DNA from: Adiantum capillus-veneris | Taxonomy: Eukaryota > Streptophyta > Polypodiopsida > Polypodiales > Pteridaceae | DNA length: 60,000 bases | Direction of reading: 5' to 3' | Assembly (NCBI GenBank): GCA_014529385.2 | Contig: CM043944.1 | Coordinates: forward strand, 85,093,884 to 85,153,883 | Made by a program: the position numbers and the translations under genes | Notes under the pieces: model-generated | The model's input: the letters and a program-made list of their open reading frames with translations, nothing else | The model's database searches: none | What the model was told of the DNA's origin: nothing | In this document: positions 22,640 through 35,035 of the stretch, one piece after another | Position numbering within the stretch: the first letter of the stretch is position 1 | How the letters are laid out: each line of letters starts with the position of its first letter

Positions 22640-24125
22640 CATGTTGTTAGTGTTGTTTGTAACTTTGTCATTGTAGGCCATTCTTCGACTCGCCATTGAG
22701 GAGAAGTATGCTATGATCTGAAATTGGTGCTCCAATTCATTTGTCAATTGATTTGAGTAGCATTTCCTTATTGTTGATGTAGAAGGAATATGTACAAGAG
22801 GATGGTGATAGGTGTCTTTAGATTAGGGTCTAAAACCTGGATGACCAAAGGGAAAACAAACCCGGTGGGAAAAAAATGCCTTTGGTATACGCTCTTATTG
22901 GAGTTGAGCAGTTGAACGTGAAGTACATGTTCATGAAAGGTGAGTGCTTGGGTGAAACACGGAAAGAGTGCCTGATGCAAGTGCCAATTATGAAACACTC
23001 TATATGCATATGAGAAATTTGTCAACAAAAGCATGCAATGTGAAAGAAGGAGATGATGGGTGTTTTGAGGAATAAATGTATCACATGTGACATCAAAAGA
23101 TGTCTCAATAGCTTTCACCTTTCCAAGAAGGGTTGTCGATGTTGAAGTTTCTCCACTCGTATCTCACTATGCGCAGTACGTGAGTGTCTTTGGGACCTTC
23201 TCCTTCACTTCACCACACTTAAGTACTTAGACTTCGACTCTTTTGCTCACCTATACCACCATGAGCGACACAACATATATATGCTCAATTCTTCCAGCTT
23301 GAGCAGTACCTAGAATAGCTAAGACGCTTAGACCACAGAGAATATTACTTGAATCTTTGGGACTAACACCTCACTCATTTTGTGGCTTAGCTACTCGACT
23401 CTAACTTGTATGACTTGTCGGTTGCATGTTGACACTGCTTCGTGACAAGTTCTTCGGCTGTTGTAGTGGCTGCTGAGACATACTTCGTGAAGTTTCATCG
23501 TTTTCCTGTACCTTCTTCTCTTTGTAGTGCTCAGGCCTCTCGTCAGTCTTTTCTTCATGTGGATTATGGATTTTCTAAAATTTATTTTTTCTTAATAATA
23601 AACAAAGAAAATCTTAAAACAACTCAACAAAAGAAAAATCATTCAAATAGAAATCTAAATGCTATGTACACTATACACATGTCCCTAGGGGCTCATATAT
23701 GTATTTTTCCCCATACTCCTCTGTAACAGTACTATGAGGGTATATACTCTAAATTTTGCCAAAAAATTATCACAATAAAACGCAAAAATTCAATGCATCT
23801 CACAAAACATTGCCCTCTAATAGTCATAATGTTAGGTCCGCATTCAAAATGCCTCCCCCCTTCCTATTTGGAGTCATCCTTTACGACAGGGTATCGCAAA
23901 GGGTATGTGTTGTGCTTGGGCAATTAAAAGTTGTTCCTATGCAGGCCTTGTAATGTAGCCCTATTATGCATACACAGTCAATGCATGGAAAAGATTTATG
24001 TTGTGCAAGATGTGGGTATAAGCAATTTGCTTTTTGGCATTTGTTGGCAAGGCTTCCTATTCTAAGCAATGTAATGGTCTTTGAAGCTCCCGTATCGTTG
24101 CTTGATTGAAGCGACTTGCTCTCTT
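22640..24125. other. internal region of element D, no recognisable gene
   Basis: The frames here (for example 23118-22768 minus, 23442-23726 plus) show no domain. This is where RT and integrase would lie in an autonomous element; no motif of either is present. Confidence 0.5.
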
Positions 24126-25286
24126 CTAATTGTATTGTAATCGTAGGAAGAATTGTAAGAATTCAAGCGGCGATGCACTGACAACAGTTTTGTTGTTCTT
24201 CTTTGGGACCCATTTCTTTGTGATTATTAGCTGTTTTGTTGCTGACGCTCGTTTGGGAACCCATACTTGCCCGTGCTTCGTTTGTGTTTGAAGAGACTTT
24301 TTTGGGATCCACCTTTTTGTTGTGTGAGTCGACAGTGGTCTTTGCTTCAGCCCTTGTACGCTTGGTTGGGGACGGGATTTAGGCTTTGAAAGTTGATAAT
24401 GTGGTTGTTTTGGAATCCAAATGAATTCCTGACTTTTTTGTGCTTGAATCAACTTCTTTGAAGCCCAAACCTGAATTGTGAAAGCTTACAACTTTGTGAT
24501 ATTCTTGCCCGTGCGTGCACGCTTTCCTTGTTTTTGTTTTGGTGTTGGATCTGGTGATTTGTCATTAGAGATCTTTGTCTTCTTGATCCATATCTGTTTT
24601 TGGCCGATCTGGCTTTTTGGTATCCAGATTCGTCAAGCTTTTTGACTTTGACTTGTTGTCCTGTTCTTTTGACCTGTCATGGTTGTTGCTGAAGGGGTTG
24701 GTGATAGTGATGGCCTGAGTTGATGATAGGGGATATCGTAAGATTCATCACTATCGCTACCATCCTCAGCAAGGTTGACTTCTTGTACTTTTCCTTGATT
24801 TTTTGGCTGGTAGTGGAAAGTTCCTGTCTGTTTGCTCATGGGTGGTAGTTTCTTGGAGGACTTTTCTAGCCCGTTGATTAGAGCATTGTTAACTCGTTGC
24901 TCTGGTCGTATTCTTCCTAGTTGAGTCTTTGCATCCTTATTAGGAGCCATGTATGAGGATGATTGTGGTGGCTGTGTCTTCACGGAGGACTTTGGAGTCC
25001 ACTTTTGATGTACTTTATTCGTGTAGCGATGACATTGATTCCCGGGTCGTTGATCTTCTTGAAGCTCGAAGTGTTCTACAGAGTCATAGAGCTCGTCGTC
25101 TTCTTCATCTTTTGATTCTCCACATTTCTTTGTTTGCTCCTTATTTCGAGAGATTGTTGATGTCTGGATCTTTTCGTTTTCCTGGATTACACTCACTACA
25201 AAATAAGGAACGACATCATATCCATTTTTATCACAAAACTTTGTTGTGGGAGCATCCTCCACGGCGCACACGTCCAGAGTAGCCAT
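24126..25286 (-). pseudogene. element D protein with repeated W-[IV]-P-K motif
   Basis: The frame 25286-24633 starts MATLDVCAVEDAPTTKFC and holds an acidic stretch (DEEDDELYDSVEHFE), QKWTPKS and a Gln/Lys/Ser-rich tail. It continues in other frames to 24126 with tryptophan motifs spaced about 12-25 residues: IWIPKS, IWIKK, VWASK, IWIPKQ, RWIPKK, VWVPKR, KWVPKK. Similar W-[IV]-P-K segments occur after zinc knuckles in some plant retroelement gag proteins (from memory). The role is unknown. Stops at about 24633 and 24480 break it. It sits directly after protease in the sense direction, where pol is expected. Confidence 0.55.
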
Positions 25287-25331
25287 GATGTGTTCCCATC
25301 CAAAAGGCTCTAACTATTCTTCAGGAAATGG

Positions 25332-26252
25332 TTATGGTATATAGTCGCTATCCTCTATAACCCACTCTAGAATACATTCCTCACGTTTCAAGCTACCACA
25401 TTGTGAAGCTCCACACATCCATGGTTCTTTAGGCTTACCTAACCAAGCTGGAAGTTCTGATCCTACCACTATGGCGGAATCAAACTCCTCAACCGGTGTT
25501 CTCGTCACATCCCTATAGCTATGGTCCCACAAGTTTATCTTTGTTATGGTTTCCATATGTCTCAGGTATATATGGTCATAACCCCAATCTTGGACCATTT
25601 TCAACTGTCGCATGAATGGTCTTCCCAGAATGATGTCATAGTTGTTCTTCTTGCCAAAGTCAACAACAACAAAAGTGTGTTCATATTCAATGCCACAAGA
25701 AGTAACAAGTACTTTTTCTAGAAGTCCTAGGGGCTTTTCCTTGTGTCCGTCTGCAAGCTGCAGGGTCATTCATGTGGATATCAAAGCAGTTTTTCTCCAT
25801 TTTTTCCAAACCTCTTTGGTTGCAATGGCCACACCAGGTCCAATGTCAAGGATTGCCATGGTTTTTACATTATTGAATTCCATAGGAAGGGTGGTGTTTC
25901 CATCTTCTCCCTCGTAATACTCGCCTACCTTGTTTAATGGCACTGTCCTAGTATTTAGTTGAGGCATTTCAAGCTCTTTGATGCCTTCCTCGATCTAAGT
26001 CATTGGGGTTTTTACACCAAATTTCTCTAGACATTTACCCACATTAGCCCACATGTTTGGTCTTATTCTGAGCAACTCGACTAACATTATTGTATAGGTG
26101 CCTGGGGTAGATAGAATATTTACTAGCCCCTTTGAATCGATGGCCTTGTTGGAAGACAGTCTCTGTGATGGAACTGCAACCACATCTGACTTGGTCTCGT
26201 ACTCTCCCACGTAGGATGGTAGTGTTCTTAGCGAATGGGGTTGACTATCCAT
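25332..26252 (-). pseudogene. retroviral-type aspartic protease of element D, catalytic motif damaged
   Basis: Frames 26252-25995, 25967-25770 and 25769-25332 follow one another and match the fragment at 54.1-54.9 kb. Visible parts: LLRIRPNMW, VGEYYEGEDGNTTLP, MAILDIGPGVAIATKEVW (catalytic D-S-G changed to D-I-G), LQLADGHKEKP, FVVVDFGKK and DIILGRPFMRQ (flap-end ILGRP). The related copy at 54.3 kb keeps LDSGEG. The protease would cut the gag polyprotein. A stop near 25770 and the DIG change argue it is dead. Confidence 0.8.
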
Positions 26253-26269
26253 AGATTGTACAGATCCTT

Positions 26270-29005
26270 TCTCGCCCCAATACGATCACACGTCTAGATT
26301 CATTTGAGATCCAGTCTCAAATTCCTCTATTGGTGGTAGAAACAATCCTCGTTCATCACCAGTCTTAACTACTCGTCTTCTAAGGTCATCGGCTTCATTG
26401 GCCTCTCTGACTTGTTTCCACAATTCGTCAAGACCATCTATCTCTTTACAATCCTCGGGTATAGCTTGGTGAAATCCCTCGGAAGAGTTATTCGTGGTTC
26501 TAATGCTGGGTCTTTGGGGTTTGGTCTATGCTCATGACTAGAATCTGGCTCTTTTCGTTCCTGGTTTGGTGGGATTACTTGTGTAGGCATGACACGGATC
26601 ACATCCTCAGGTTTTGCAACTGGTGGTTCTAGTAAAGCTTGGGCTGTTTGAATCATTTTCTGCCACATTTCAAACCTTTGCTTTTCTAGTTCCGCATAGG
26701 GATATGTCATCCACCTGTGTTCTTGGGTTTGGTTGTTTTTGAGCCTCACATCATAGGCTTTCAAGTGGGCATCTAATGTCTCATTAACCTTCTCTACCAA
26801 CATAGATCCTTCTGAACTAGCACTTCTCGGTTTCTCATCCGTGGATGGTTCTTCTAGAGGTTTAACCATCTGTGTAAGAGAAGGTGCCTCCTTTTCCTCA
26901 TGTTGTTTTATCTTCTCCTCGGCTTCGGTAAGCTTCTCAGCTAGGGATTTTTGCTCTCGTTCCCTGCGTGCTTTCATCCTAGTCTTTCTAGCTTTCCAAC
27001 TATTTCGTTTGCTCTTGGTTTTCTGACTAGGTGCGTCTGTCTTTGTTCCATCATCTGTCTTTGGACTCATGTCACCTTCGGTGGTCTTTGTCTCTGGATT
27101 CTCATCAGCTCTCTTTTGAGCTTGTGCTCTCGTAACCACTTGAACTGGTACGACATTTTCATTTTCTGCGCTACTAGGTAGCTGAACAATCCCTAATACA
27201 TTTGTTGTGATTTTCCTGATTTGGTTTGGTTTTTTCGGGTAATCGGGGATCAAGTGAGTGATGCCACACTCAAGACAATAGGCATTTACTTCAGTGATCT
27301 CCGTATGAGGACATTGTTTGACCAAGTGGTTGTCACGACTTTTGTGACAATCTGTCTCTGGTTGAGGAGATTCTTTTATCATTTCTTCTTGGCTATAAGC
27401 AAGCTTTGACCTAGATAAGCCATTATTTGCAATGAATCGCAATGTCCTTTTGTCCATTTCATACCTTCTTTCTTTCGACTAAAACCCAGGAGGTGGAGGT
27501 TGTACCGGCCTCATTACTCCATGTGTTTCTCTCACATTTTGTTGCTCTGAAGGGTAGTACTCACTTTGGTTGCTATACCACATTGTAGCTGGTACAGGTG
27601 TTGGTTTATTTGATGCTTCCATCATTGGCATGTATCTCATGTCCAGCGGCATTCTAGCACCTGGCAGCGGAGGTTGTTGTCCTAAGACAAGCTGTGGCCT
27701 TAAAACTCCTACTTGTCCTGGGGCATTCCCCGTAATGTATCTAGGTGGAGTAGGTGCTTCTGGAACAGGTTGTACATACCTCTCCCTAGCATTTTCCATG
27801 CTATAATAGAACTCTTCCCCCGTATGGTTCGTCCATTTTCTCTCAATTTCACACCACTTCGGCTCTCCCGAATCAGACCTTACAAGAGGAATCAACCTCT
27901 TGACCAAGTCGTCGATAAACTTTTCTTGATCAATAGGTGTCGCTGGCTTGGCAATGGAATCACTTATCTGTGAAACACTGTGCTGAGAGGATGTGTCATC
28001 TCCTTGACTCATTAAGTCCTTTTCTTTGTATGCCTCACAATTATCCACTAGATAAAGAGCTTCTTTGATCAACTCGTTTAGCATCATCCTCCTTATCATA
28101 TGCAGATCCTTCTGAAGGCCCGCATGTCATTCCCTGGATAAAGATCAGCATCTCTCGTGCTTGCGTAGGTAATTCCGCTCTTAGACAAAGCTTAACATAT
28201 CTCTTGAGCCGTAATGATGCTTTGCGTACTGATTCATCCTCTTTCTGTTTGAATCTATGGATTTGCGAGACCGGTTGTGAGCAATGCCTTTTGGCGAGAA
28301 TTCTTCAATAAACTCCTCAAACAGCTCATCTAGGGTCTCAAAATCCCATTTTTCCACCGAGTTGAACCATGTAGCTGCATCATCTTCTAGAGTCAATCCA
28401 AATCCCGCAAACTATGTCGCAAAATCTGAAACTTCCTGTGCTCTAATCACTCTTTTGAAAGCTGTTACGTGATCTCTCGGATCTTTATCTCCTGAGTAAT
28501 TTCTGTTTACCCATTTCTGGACTTGGGATGGTCTAACTCGTCGATTGTCTACTAGTCTAACCAGAGACTCTCCCATTCCTTCTCTCGTTATCGCTCTTGA
28601 AGGGAATCCTGGTGGCTCTCTTCTTGGAATTCCTATAGGAATTCTCGCGTTTGGTGGAGGCATTTGTGGTCCTTCATTGACCAAATATCCACCTCTTTCT
28701 AGTACAATCTGTGGATTTGTGCTTTCTACAACTCTGTATTCTCGTCCATACTTGTCGACAACTATAGATCTCCATTGACAGTCGACTCTGTATGTGTAGA
28801 CATATAAGAGATTGTAATCCGTTATCTCTTCTAGGTATGGATCTGAGCACCTAAAAAGATTGACCTCATTGTCGTCAATGTATCTATACAGTCCTTCACT
28901 CTCATGACCAATCATCCAAACTCTCTCAACATGATGGATCTTTATCAATTGCAAGTTTGGAAGATCCATTGAGGGAGGATATTCCTCTATCGTTGGGATC
29001 TCCAA
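26270..29005 (-). pseudogene. gypsy-type gag of element D
   Basis: It starts MEIPTIEEYPPSMDLPNLQL at 29005. The retrotransposon gag domain covers about 28500-28200: NRNYSGDKDPRDHVTAFKRV, then ATWFNSVEKWDFETLDELFEE. In-frame single stops occur at about 28409 and 27479, with matching sequence continuing beyond each. A shift follows near 28180. The C-terminal part (27457-26438) has two degenerate zinc knuckles (CHKSRDNHLVKQC and CLECGITHLIPD) and a charged coiled coil (LAEKLTEAEEKIKQHEEK). It shifts frame near 26440 and continues to DGLDELWKQV. It packages element RNA when intact; this copy is broken. Confidence 0.8.
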
Positions 29006-29528
29006 GCTTGTGTAAGCTGCGTTTGAATCTAGAGTAGATATGATTTCTGGGATTAAGAGCTTTTGCTTGGTTCAAGTAGACTTAGTCCATTGTGTTCAAG
29101 TTCTTTGGTTAGGGAAAAGTCGAAACTATGTCTAAAACCGCAACCGTTTTGTCACAATTCTCGCAAATTGTCGCTTTCAGACACCTCTAACTTGCGGATG
29201 AATTTTGAGGCCTCAAACGACGTTTTTTTTTCGAAGTTGAACTAAACGATTGTCGTAGGCATCCGATTAGTTAAATGGTTGCCGTATTCATCCATTTAGT
29301 TCATGTTTTGCTCTAAGATCTATAGAGCCGCTCTCAGGCTTCGTTTTGATATAAAAACTTTTCCGATCCGATACCGTTTGTGAAAGGTATGGCCAAAACA
29401 GTGAAATGCAGTTTAGAATGGTCAAAATGAGTCCAAATTCAATTTTAAAAGAAGATTTGGAATCTTTGTAACACTGTGAACACTTCTGTATCGTCAAAAG
29501 TACAATTGGACCCTAAAACTGGCCTAGA

Positions 29529-30922
29529 GACATCCTATGCGTAGGATGTCTATATGCTCAGAATTTAACAAAATTTGGTCCAGAGACTCCCCTTGAGTCC
29601 AGCAACACAATGGTATGCTCAGAATTTCAATTGGACCTAAAAATGGCCTTGAGACATCCTATGCGTAGGATGTCTTGTTTCTCAGAATGACTTGAAATTT
29701 TCACCCCGGCTTCTCCTTGATGTGATGATCACAGTGGTGTGCTCATAGGTTGGTTTGGAGTCCTAAATCAAGCTTGAGACATCCTACGCGTACGATGTCT
29801 AACTGCTCAGATTTTGTCCAAACTTGCACTGTAGCTTCCCCTTGATGTGCTAAACTCACAGCAATTTTTACTTTTTGATTCTGACACCTATAGGTTGGTC
29901 AAATGATCAAGAATCTGTTCCAAAAACCTGATGTCTGTTCTGATGAATTCCCAAGTCAACGCAACTCCAAATTGGACCAAAATTGACTAGGAGGCTTGCC
30001 TAAGGCTATATGACAGCATGGTATGGTCAAAGTAGAATTTTGGTCTCAAAATCATGCAGGAGACATCCTACGTGTAGGATGTCTTTTTGCTCAGAATGAA
30101 CCCAAATTTGAACTACGGACTCTCCTTAAGGTGCTGATCACAGTGGTATGCTCAAAATTAAGTTTGGAGTGCAAAATCACACATATGACATCCTACGTGT
30201 AGGATGTCTTTTTGGCCTATTTGACCCCAGACTTGTCCCACAGCTTCCCCTTGATGTCAGTAACCCAATGGTATGCTTAGATTTGAGTTTGGATCTCAAA
30301 AGACCCAAATTTTAGCTGTTCTTGCCTTTTTCAGTCAAAAGTGTTAAAGTCCGCTTTGAACCCAATTTTCTCACCCTTTCAGTCAGTCAATACAACATTT
30401 AGAACATGCCTATGGAGTCATCCTATGGTTTGGTCTCAAAATTAGGCCTTGGACACAATTTGGGTAGGATGTCTGGCAATTCTGGTCTTTTGGCTTTGAT
30501 CTGTCAAAATTTGGTCAAATTTCTACTTTCCATGTGAAAATAGGGTAAAACCTACCTTCTAAACACACTGGAAACCTCAGATTTTCAAAAAAGTGCCCAG
30601 ATCACCCTGTAGACATCCTATGCGTAGGATGTCTACTGCTAATTTTTTCAGATTGAAGTGTCCTTGATGCTTCCTTATGCTCTCAGCAAGTGCAAGTATG
30701 CTTCACAATTGCAAAAACATGCAAAAATCACTCAATTAAGCCTTTGCTGAATTTTTACGTTTTCTGAATCCGCCTTTTGGCTTTTGGTCAACAAAAATAG
30801 GGAAAAACACCCAAGTCAATATGTTACTAGGGTAAAACCTACCCTCTGAACCCACTGGTGCAGTCAGAATTTTCAAATTTGGTCTCCAGAACCCCCTTGA
30901 GCCATCCTACGTGTAGGATGTC
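29529..30922 (-). repeat. tandem ~125-bp units each with a 22-bp palindrome (leader of D)
   Basis: Seven copies of a palindrome with arm GACATCCTACG (or ..ATG) and its reverse complement start at 29529, 29653, 29778, 30062, 30187, 30612 and 30901; a half copy lies near 30460. Adjacent copies are 124-125 bp apart, and the larger gaps are about two or three units. The rest of each unit also repeats (for example CTTGATGTxxTxAxCACAGTGGTATGCTCA). The array lies in the untranslated leader between PBS and gag. Related halves occur in the LTRs (CGTAGGATGACAG). Confidence 0.88.
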
Positions 30923-31447
30923 TATGTTTACAGAATTGCAGGTTTTCTTCACAGAACCCTTGCAAATGCTGTTTTATATGCAGAGCATCAGTCAATCATA
31001 CAAAAATGTCCACAAAAGCTTGTTTATTGCATTTTTACCCTCAAAAGCACACTTTTCCGTGATTTCAAATGCAATCAAGCACTTTAGCAAATAATTCAGT
31101 GATGAATAGCTCTAGATCAGAATCGGATCACTTACCTAAAGCTACTCCTACAAATCATATGGGGTTTTGCATCTATGAGTAGAAAAATGCTTCACTGCCA
31201 CACACGGACTAGTAAACGCTTTTATCACCTCATAAATCACTCGACCACCAACAACTACTCTAATCCACAGATCCTAACTAAACCTATCTAGTCGCAGACC
31301 CTCGGCAAGACACACGCTTCCTTGCTATCCACTTGATCGCGGAATATCCTCTTCCGGATCCACTTAAGAAAAACGCTTTCTTTAGCCGAAACTAAATCAA
31401 GCAACCATCACACGAGTGTTAGTAGGAAACCTACTTTGGTCCTTGTG

Positions 31448-31465
31448 TCCCCGACAACGACGCCA
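31448..31465 (-). promoter_or_regulatory. tRNA-Asp-type primer-binding site of element D
   Basis: The plus strand reads TCCCCGACAACGACGCCA, 16 of 18 bases matching the tRNA-Asp 3' end; both differences are G-to-A changes. It lies one base inside the 5' LTR, where minus-strand DNA synthesis would start. Confidence 0.88.
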
Positions 31466-31466
31466 A

Positions 31467-32424
31467 TGTTGGACGGAGAGCGACTCACACACCCATGAAG
31501 TGCATGCAAACACTACCTAGATCAACATAATGTCAATCGAGGACACAGATGACACGATAGGCACACGGAGGAAATCTCTCTAGCTTGTCAGGCTGAGACC
31601 ATCCTACACATACAACACTCTGGAAGGCCAACTAAACCACAATCAAGAACCTCACTGCTCTCAACTACACCACCTAGCCACATACACACATACGGAAGGT
31701 AACTCACCTAATCATGCCAGATTCGTACGAATCTTAAGGAACACCATCCCCTCACTAGGATACACCTGTCCCTAAGCTTCTACACTCAAAACCCTCACTC
31801 TAAACCCGTCTGCGGAAAATGCGTAGGATGACAGATCAGAATTTTGAAAGTGCCCGAAGCTGAAATTTATGAGTACCTATGCGTAGCTTATGTCGCCACG
31901 ATTCTATAGACTACTAGCACACAGAAAACAGACATCCTTTGATACATTTACGGCCACAAACAGCAGGTAGATGCGTCGGCGTGTGTGCTTCGTCTCGCGT
32001 GGAATGCTTGGCGTTGTCGCGTAGCTCTGCTCGAGCCTACAGCAATGGTGCAGTCGGATCTCCAATGTGTTGAGCGAGCAGGGCATAGCAAGAGGATGAA
32101 GCTCACACTCACTCTCTTTCTCTCTCACACACAGTAGACGGCATCGCTAAAGTTTGATTATGATTTAAGTCCTTTTTACAAAATGACCTAGGTACCTTAT
32201 ATACTAAGGCTACCTTAGGTTAAACCAAAAATGGGGTTGAAAGGGTCAAATGGCTTTGTATTTACAATCTGGAAGTGCCATTGCACCCCGGCTTCTGAAA
32301 CTAGAATAACTACTCATTACAAATGACATTTATAGCCATAATCCGCAACATTTCATAACTCGCAAAAGATAATACTTTGGTACGAAACTTGAGTTATGTT
32401 GTGTTGTTGACCCAGCGGTCAACA
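31467..32424 (-). repeat. 5' LTR of element D
   Basis: 958 bp. It holds the promoter end of the element on the minus strand, opening TGTTGACCGCTGGGTCAACA, a 20-bp inverted repeat of W-box type. The polyadenylation signal and TATA box were not assigned. Confidence 0.93.
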
Positions 32425-32501
32425 GAGATTAATAGGTTTCAAAACAAAATGAGAAAATATTATTTCTTAGAAATAAGTGGTAAAAGGAAGATCTTATAGA
32501 T

Positions 32502-33566
32502 ATGGAAACAAGGGCAAAGCACATAAACCAGGATAGGGTGCTAAAAGAAGAGTTGGTCACACTTTTCAATGCATCAATAGCAACCAACAACAATGTCTTG
32601 AAAACATGGGAGGAGTTAGTTAATGACTACAATATCACAGAGGATGTTTACTCAAAGTTTGTAGGTGTTTTTAGTGATTGGTTGTCAAAAAAAGTGGCAC
32701 ATAAGGCTGATCGAGGTCCACTACCCAATGGTGCAAGAGACATAATGAATTTCTTTGTTGGAAGAAAGGAGACCCCTCAATCTTCTAGCACCTTTCCTTT
32801 GTCAGGATATGTTTTTGGGTATGATTTAGAAGCCCTTGATCTAATATATAATATGTACAAAGATCCAATTACCATTGGTGTAGCTATCTTGGTTGCTGCA
32901 CATGGAGTAGAAGGAATGAATTGGGATTCCTCCACCAAGTTTGAGAGGCTTGTCTCCTATTTGCTAAGGATGACGTGAGCCTACACAATTCATCCTACTA
33001 TCCTTTCTTACTCGAAGGCAAATGGATGCTTTGAAGCATGGTCTTCTACACATGAGCATAAAGTTTCAGATGCTTGTTGGTAGCATTGATTTCTTGCCCT
33101 TAGCCAAAACTTTTGCTTCTGGAGCCATAGACACATTTTTGGTGTTAACATTAGTGAGCATGAGAAAAACTTTTGTCAACCTTGAGCTTATGTCAACAAT
33201 ACAAACAAGCCCCTAATATGGGGCAATGCACACATTGAAGTGGAGGGGACTGACAAAGATCTTGATGAAGAGCAAGAAATGGCCAAAGCAATAGTGAGAA
33301 GGAAGAAGCAAGTTATCAACAAAATTGTGAAGGCATTCAATGATCATCACGAGGTTGTCCCTGATATGTTTGCAGGTGGTCTTGCATCAAAGTCTGCACT
33401 CTTGAGTCGAAGAAAAACCATCACGATAGTTTGCAACTCGCAAGAGCAACGTGAATTTGATGGAATTTGTTCTAGAGCACATGAAAAGGCTAAAGAAAAA
33501 TCTCATCCAATAGACAACAAAGAAGATGAACCACAAGCGACTTATCTACCACACAGGATGGTGTAG
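32502..33566 (+). pseudogene. unknown gene-like unit, part 2 (right of element D)
   Basis: The 158-codon frame 32502-32978 (METRAKHINQDRVLKEE) is well formed: helical, with NNNVLKTWEELVNDYN and DPITIGVAILVAAHGVEG. It is followed by 33022-33216 and 33240-33566 (MEGTDKDLDEEQEMAKAI, basic, Lys-rich) after stops and shifts. No known family is recognised. Excising D and one GAGAT joins this to sequence ending at 20,809, so it is probably the continuation of the unit at 19.2-20.4 kb. Confidence 0.45.
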
Positions 33567-33779
33567 AGGAATCTAACCAAGATGCCATGGGCCTTATCAT
33601 GAAAGAGAAAATGAAGGCCACTTCAGGTGTTTAGTACCTTGATTGCACTATAATTTTTTGAATTGCGAAATGTTTTACTATTTTTCCTTTTAACTTTGGG
33701 ATGATAAAGCCTATGTACTACTTGTTACTATGAGAGTGTTTTCCATATCTCTTTGTCTCCCCCTCCATCCTTCAATTTT

Positions 33780-33785
33780 GTTCAT

Positions 33786-33855
<70 letters not shown>

Positions 33856-34008
33856 AGAGGATATGAGACTCTTCATCCATGGTGTTATCCTGGGGTTTTC
33901 TTTCACCCTTTGCAATCATTGACTACAAAAAAATATCTCACCTATTTGGAATATATCTTGCTCTCATAGAGCTTCCAACCACAACATTTCTGGATTAGGA
34001 GGAAAAGG

Positions 34009-34092
<84 letters not shown>

Positions 34093-35035
34093 ACTCTACA
34101 TCCTGCTAGAGTCTATCAGACTTTCTATCCTGAATTATCATTCTATTTCTCTCAGGTTGCTTTCAACCTTGATAAAATATCTCTTTCTCCCTCTCTTGCT
34201 CTTTCTCCCTCTCTCTGTATTTGGTTATCCCTCTAGAAATAATCGGACTATGTAGCTAGTATTGCCATAGTGTATCACTTGGATATACTTTGACCCTTGG
34301 CAATCATGGAGTTGCTTGGTTTTACAACTATACATAATACATGTGCTCTCCTTGGGGATATAAAATCACCCACGTTCAGATCGTCAGAGAATCTGGTCGA
34401 CGTGGATACTTGATTTCTCTGACGATCTGAACGTGGGTGATTTTATTATCTTTCTCTCCCATTCCTGACGCGCTCTATTTGGGGAGGATGGTAGCTTGGA
34501 TGCCACGTGATTCTTGAGGAATAGGTCTATTGAGCTGATCCGAAGAGGTTGCGTAGCCTTATGAGGTGAGCCACAAGCTCACTTAGTTTTCATTCTGCAA
34601 GAAAGTGTGTGTGTGTCGTCTCATTGTGTGCATAACCCTTCACTAATTGCATTCTTCAAGCAACACTTGAGGGCTCCGAAGCATGGCCCCCAACAAGAAA
34701 TCCGTGGTGGATTCTACTGAGGTTAGAAAAAGTTTTTTTGATGCAAAACTATTATAATGGTTTTTTTGTGCTCTCCCAAATGGAGGATGTCTGGTTTGAA
34801 TTTATCATCTTTAACTATGGGCATTGGTTAAATGAACACATAAACTTTCAAATAGATTGAAGGGAATTTATTAAGCACTTATGGTTGGTAATTGAGGTAG
34901 TTTGTTGTATTGCTGCTCACTAGTTTTTCTTATGAAGGTTTGAGTTGCATAAACTCGTAGGGTTGGGATTGAATTTGCTAGCTATTGGCTAATGTTTTGA
35001 CCTTGTACTGCTGCTCTTGGAAATTCTGTTCGGAT
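33780..35035 (+). repeat. direct repeat 1 flanking the Penelope-like element (pLTR-like)
   Basis: This matches 48061-49405 along its length. Shared order: (CT)n tract, TTCTAGAGGATATGAGACTC, a conserved ~130 bp, a second (CT)n tract, TTTCACTCTACATCCTGCT, then the short first exon starting MAPNKKSVVDSTE. CT tracts are at 33787-33851 and 34014-34089. Penelope-like elements commonly have such partial tandem copies, called pseudo-LTRs. Confidence 0.8.
34360..34446. repeat. hairpin with 32-bp perfect arms
   Basis: Arms 34360-34391 and 34415-34446 are exact reverse complements around a 23-bp loop (TCTGGTCGACGTGGATACTT and three more bases). In the partner repeat near 48,720-48,765 the loop and right arm are present but the left arm is replaced by unrelated sequence. 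The inverted copy is therefore specific to this repeat. Confidence 0.85.

Noticed and set aside
22768-23118. 116-codon minus-strand frame inside element D as RT or integrase
   Set aside because: No catalytic motif of either enzyme is present.
29529-30922. Regularly spaced palindromes as a CRISPR array
   Set aside because: Spacers are repeats of one another, the unit is ~125 bp, and the array lies in the leader of a eukaryotic LTR element.
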